DNA of 10,240 nt, taken from NCBI GenBank assembly GCA_003024985.2, contig PXIH01S0041881.1. The stretch is one strand, 5' to 3'. Numbering within the stretch: position 1 is the stretch's first letter; every line of letters begins with the position of its first letter. Made by a program: the position numbers and the translations under genes. This stretch comes from Euperipatoides rowelli. Lineage: Eukaryota; Onychophora; Udeonychophora; Euonychophora; Peripatopsidae. Below are positions 6,886-10,240 of the stretch, piece after piece. A model generated the notes under the pieces. It ran no database searches. It was given only the letters and a program-made list of their open reading frames with translations, and was not told the DNA's origin.

Positions 6886-7065
6886 CTAATCCCTTCATCC
6901 TTTTTGTATTCAATCAGTGGTTTGTTCACTAGTTTTGATATTCTAATGCCAGTTGTGGCAGCAATATTGGGGGCTCCGGAAGGTAAACTTTTGCCAGCAT
7001 TATTATTTCAAGATAATAAATTTAAAAAAAAAATTGCTATAAAATTGGATATTGAAGTAAATTAA
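6886..7065 (+). CDS. unrecognised 59-residue reading frame or exon
   Basis: The frame is open between a TAG at 6883 and a TAA at 7063. The central residues are DILMPVVAAILGAPEGKLLP, encoded by bases noticeably richer in G and C than the flanks. A splice-acceptor-like TTTTTGTATTCAATCAG ends at 6917 and a donor-like GAAGGTAAAC has its GT at 6983. The segment could therefore be a 65-bp exon (6918-6982) rather than a full frame. The only internal ATG is at 6946-6948. I do not recognise the protein; it may be an exon of a host gene or a decayed element. Confidence 0.25.
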   Translation, partial: LIPSSFLYSISGLFTSFDILMPVVAAILGAPEGKLLPALLFQDNKFKKKIAIKLDIEVN

Positions 7066-7517
7066 AGTTAGTCTTACTTAAAAAGAAATTGGCTAAAGAG
7101 TAGAAATGTGTTTATAAACTATATTGTTAAGATTTATATTTATTTTTTTTAAAAAAGGGAAATCTCTACAGTAGTTTTTTAAATTAAGGCCAAAAATTAC
7201 ACCATAAATACTCGGTGGATGTCTATATTTTCTATAGGCTGGTCACCATGCCGTACTTTCATCGCTATGTAGTTCACACTAAATAATAAACAAAAACTTT
7301 TAGCTTAGCATTTTTTCCATTGTGAATGTTTTCTTTCACCCTCATATTTAAACTGCTAATAATATAACACTGAATTAATCGCAGTTCAATATTAAATTTT
7401 CCAAATGAATTTCATATTTTAGGAGTCCATGATGTTTTTTTTTCAAACTTCAGTACTGATCACTTGTTGATGCAATGCATATATTCTATTGGCTGGCGGA
7501 TGCAAATCGCCGGATGA
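7066..7517. other. mixed-composition stretch, no gene seen
   Basis: A patch at about 7205-7280 is less AT-rich than its surroundings but has no recognisable product. The octamer ATGCAAAT (7500-7507) lies between GGCG and CGCC; a single POU-type site has no regulatory weight on its own. Confidence 0.3.
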
Positions 7518-7601
7518 AAAGTTAATTCTATCCAACTTACACACAACCTACATTTTTCAGGTCCAATCGACATTTTGTTGATTAGAACTGACACAAAGTA
7601 A
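7518..7601 (+). pseudogene. possible BEL/Pao protease-region remnant
   Basis: Between a TGA at 7515 and a TAA at 7599 the frame reads IQLTHNLHFSGPIDILLIRTD. This resembles the conserved L-x-D-P-x-F...G-x-IDILIG-x-D block at the end of the aspartic protease domain of BEL/Pao LTR retrotransposons. An additional leucine codon (TTGTTG) and AGA in place of a glycine codon explain the differences. No other Pol blocks were recognised nearby, and the sequence to the right is a hAT-like terminus. The match is short and rests on memory of the family, so it is tentative. The TTTTTCAG before it and GTAAGT after it could instead mark a small exon. Confidence 0.35.
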
Positions 7602-7654
7602 GTCAATCACATCATGACTAAAAAAAGCTTAGCAAAATATTTACAGCCAAATTT

Positions 7655-7728
7655 TGTCAATGTACGGCCCACAATAGACCAGTAATATATTTTTCGTCCC
7701 GACAAACAATTTCAGTTGGACATCACTG
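7655..7728. mobile_element. hAT-type transposon terminus
   Basis: The segment begins about ATGTACGGCCCACAA and ends TTCAGTTGGACATCACTG at 7728. CGGCCCRCAA...TTCAGTTTGGACACCNCTG is the common end of Charlie-like hAT elements. On the minus strand this is the terminus CAGTGATGTCCAAC. The eight bases after it, TCTTAAAC (7729-7736), would be one copy of the target-site duplication. I did not find the opposite terminus or a second TCTTAAAC upstream, so the element is truncated or its other end has decayed. The inner boundary is uncertain. Confidence 0.6.
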
Positions 7729-8600
7729 TCTTAAACCGTGGTATAGATTTTGAAACTGGCCTGCCTAACTTGCATTAAAGTGGTTTATGAATGATTTTTT
7801 TTAAGTTGATTTATGTTTAGTTTTGCCTAAAAATATTTGTTTAATTAATCAATTTGGAAAATTTAAACTAAAACATATAAAAATTCCTAAGTTTGTTCTA
7901 TCAAAAAATAAAAACTTTAATGATGTCAATTTGACATAGCCCATGACTTGAAAAGTGAAATATCACTACATATCCCATAAGAATTTGCCAAAAATTCACA
8001 GTTCGATCATTTTAAATCACTTCACTAGCGCTAAGAAAATATAAGCGTAATCACATTTTAATAATCAAATGCTGTATTTCAATTTTTTTAAAAAAAATTT
8101 AATTAGACTTTCAGTCTAATTTACCTTACTTAGTAAATTGATAACTTAAGAGTTGGTAAAAAAAAATAATCTAGTGTTTTCCAAAAGAACTTTGTTGTAT
8201 AGCCAAATCGATAGTAAAATTATTATTAGGTTTATTATTATCACTCAACAAAATATATAACGGTACATTTTAAAGTATATGAAATTAATTTCATTCGGAC
8301 TTTAAAATTTTAGCCCTAAAGAGATATAAATACTAATTAGCCTACAATGATTATGAAAAAAAGTTTCCAAATTCAACTAACAAACAGAGATAGAGATAAA
8401 ATAAAAAAATCTTATTAAACTGTTCAAATTCTCGCATCAATAATCATATTCTCAGCTATTGTACTTCGACGATTGTTAATAACAGATCAAGCAGACTCTT
8501 GACCAAAACAATAGACTACGGTACGGCAATACAAATATTATTGATCTATGTCAGTTCATTATCTGGTTATTGATCCAGCTCGCCCTCACAGTAATCTGGC
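7729..8600. other. AT-rich stretch, no gene seen
   Basis: Homopolymer runs and TAA-rich sequence dominate. The segment at about 8460-8600 is less AT-rich, but no product or element could be named. Confidence 0.3.
8101..8121. repeat. perfect 9-bp inverted repeat
   Basis: AATTAGACT and AGTCTAATT are perfect inverted copies around TTC. The same TTAGACT/AGTCTAA stem recurs at 8901-8916. Confidence 0.7.
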
Positions 8601-9617
8601 ATAAATAATAAAGATGATAATAAATAACATTATTATTAAAGTGTTTATTTATTTATANGTAAAACTTGCATCAAACATTAGAAATATGAAATAATACAAA
8701 TTTGGTTGTTGCTCCATAAACATTACTATCGCAACTANCAGAAAAAGGTCATATCCCCAGAGGATTTTGACCTAATTTACATTTACTTCCAAAACATAAT
8801 TGATTGGAGAAAGACGTAAAAGAAAAAGTTAATGTCTGTAAACCCCGCCAACATCTTCTTTACAACAGAGTAAATAAATAAACCAGGTGAAAATAGTTCA
8901 TTAGACTAAAGTCTAAGTTACAAAGCACATAATCCATGTAATAATAAATGCCAATATCTGTTGAAGATGAAACAACACTCTTACAATCGCCATTATTTTA
9001 ACGTAATTCATAATATGAAATAGTCCCTTCCGATATAGCAAAGTTCACAGCATCAATGAAATAAAAATCCAAATAAAGATTCACAAGGAAAATAAAGTAA
9101 ATAATGCCAAAGATTATATATTTATGCTTCTAAATATATAAATTGAAATATTCTTAGAAACTATATCAAAACGACCATATATCATAAGCCCTCGGAAAAT
9201 GCCTTATTCTCCGCAACAGGAAAGGAAACATTGTTACGAAAAACCACTGCAAATGTTTAAAGACCAAAAGATACTATAGCCATGTCGAAGGATCTTCAAA
9301 ATAATAAGGTAAAAATAATAATTTTTAAACTTAAAATAAATATATGTACAAAATAAAACTATTTACAGTGAAGAATGAGCAGCCATTAAAGGCGCTACAT
9401 CACGTGACCTACATAAAAAGAATAACTATTTACAACAAAAAATTCAAGCACCTATCACGGCCCCAATATCCAGATCAATAAAACATTCTTATAGAATTAA
9501 TTTTTTAATGCAAATAAAAACATTAAAACTGTAGAAGTTTTATTTTGAACCTAGCCTACATGTGTTTGTTTAGAGTTGTTTTTATAAAAACCAATGACAT
9601 GTAAATAAAAAACATAA
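8601..9617. other. AT-rich stretch with two ambiguous bases
   Basis: Ns occur at 8658 and 8738. Less AT-rich patches (about 9175-9300 and 9380-9412) contain no recognised gene. The second patch has a CACGTG E-box-type hexamer at 9401-9406, flanked by two copies of AACTATTTACA (about 9358 and 9424). Confidence 0.3.
8901..8916. repeat. perfect 7-bp inverted repeat
   Basis: TTAGACT and AGTCTAA are inverted copies around AA, sharing their stem with the hairpin at 8101-8121. Confidence 0.6.
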
Positions 9618-9890
9618 ATGCTAGTGAACAGATCTACTTAGTCTGATTGTTCTGTGAAGGATTGAACCTGTCGCATATTTAAACTTCTTATGCTAGTGAA
9701 CAGATCTACATAGTGTGATTGGTCGGTGAAGGATTGAACTGTCGCACATTTAAGCTTATGCTAGTGAACAGATCTACGTAGTCTGATTGATCTGTGAAGG
9801 ATTGAACTGTCGCACATAAAGATTGTTATGCTAGTGAACAGATCTACATAGTCTGATTGGTCTGTGAAGGATTGAACTGTCGCACATTTA
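9618..9890. repeat. four-copy ~70-bp tandem repeat with variable linkers
   Basis: Copies start at ATGCTAGTGAACAGATCTAC at 9618, 9690, 9758 and 9828, giving periods of 72, 68 and 70. Each has a core of 60-63 bases ending near GAACTGTCGCACAT. The cores differ at only a few positions, while the linkers between them (about 6-10 bases) are of different sequence and length. Within the core, ACAGATC can pair with GATCTGT-like bases about 15 nt later: perfectly in copy 3, with one G-U pair in copy 4, and less well in copies 1 and 2. The last core runs into unrelated sequence at about 9890. It is a minisatellite-type array, and its function is unknown. Confidence 0.9.
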
Positions 9891-10240
9891 CAAATCAATT
9901 AAACCTGAACTTTAATAACGAAAAAAAGTAGGCTACATGTTTTTCCGAAAAATTTGTGCAATTTATAACAATGCAAGTTATAGGAACCATTACAACTGAA
10001 AATAAAATTGTTTATGTTTATCACCAAATATAAGGTTTCAGCAGCTAAGTTGCCATAGTAATGAAAGCGATGATAATATCAGGCTTTCAGGTAAGGGGCG
10101 TTTTGGCGTCATTTAAGCCCTAATTTTACAAAAAACACCTGTCAAAATGATTATACAAGTCAGTGGAAGTCAACAATAAAATACTAAGACATATAATTTC
10201 TTAGACGTCAATACATAAATCTAGAAGTCAATTATTTAAT
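9891..10240. other. AT-rich flank, no gene seen
   Basis: No gene could be supported. A donor-like CAGGTAAGG occurs with its GT at 10091, after a short open stretch, but no acceptor or homologous product was identified. Confidence 0.3.

Noticed and set aside
8658-8738. Two N bases
   Set aside because: They are sequencing or assembly ambiguities, not biology.
8783-8905. 40-residue minus-strand open frame rich in F and hydrophobic residues
   Set aside because: No start, no recognisable family and a composition expected from A-rich DNA; no splice signals of note.
9120-9265. Short plus-strand frame containing YHKPSENALFSATGK
   Set aside because: It looks somewhat protein-like, but only about 33 codons are open and no family could be named.
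9618-9890. CRISPR-like array (repeats with variable spacers)
   Set aside because: The repeats are about 62 bp and the linkers only 6-10 bp, the opposite of CRISPR proportions, and the window is eukaryotic.
10035-10131. Short plus-strand frame with a donor-like CAGGTAAGG
   Set aside because: Fewer than 30 codons, no acceptor and no recognisable product.

Overview
The window is eukaryotic, almost certainly animal, repeat-rich intergenic or intronic DNA. It is very AT-rich (roughly 70% or more A+T by eye) and has no long intact open reading frame, no operons and no bacterial signals. Two Ns (8658, 8738) mark draft assembly. Short words such as TAGGCT/AGCCTA and TACAGTA/TACTGTA recur far more often than base composition predicts. 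I associate this with some marine deuterostome genomes, but that placement is a weak inference. No intact host gene can be supported; a possible last exon (361-465) and two short unrecognised reading frames (5404-5526 minus, 6886-7065 plus) are the only candidates.

Left part (1-3162). After a possible 3'-terminal exon comes AT-rich spacer, then a 151-bp palindromic element (1191-1341) with tRNA-like T-arms in both halves. Next is a minus-strand retroelement relic. Its decayed coding region (3162 down to 1868) contains a segment resembling the ORF1 protein of invertebrate non-LTR retrotransposons. A spacer of about 0.5 kb follows, ending in an AATAAATAAAG-like tail (about 1343-1354) that abuts the palindrome. 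A nearly perfect 60-bp palindrome (2221-2280) lies inside the coding relic.

Middle (3163-4900). A plus-strand Ty3/gypsy-type LTR-retrotransposon relic can be read in order: CCHC zinc knuckle, aspartic protease DTG, pre-RT spacer, reverse transcriptase with YFDD, and the connection to RNase H. It is split by many frameshifts and stops, and no LTRs were found. A 55-bp sequence from its pre-RT part is repeated 997 bp downstream.

Right part (4900-10240). There is an unrecognised 40-residue minus-strand frame, a 70-bp duplication (5531 and 5739), a minus-strand pogo/Tigger-type transposase relic (6343 down to 6034), an unrecognised 59-residue plus-strand frame (6886-7065), a short remnant resembling BEL/Pao protease (7518-7601), and a hAT-like transposon terminus ending at 7728. 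The far right carries a four-copy, roughly 70-bp tandem repeat (9618-9890) with conserved cores and variable linkers. The rest is AT-rich sequence in which I see no genes.

Overall the window is a graveyard of at least four, probably five, old transposable-element lineages. I see no functional multi-gene system. The points most worth checking are the tRNA-like palindrome, the ORF1-like relic without a visible RT, and the tandem array with unequal linkers.
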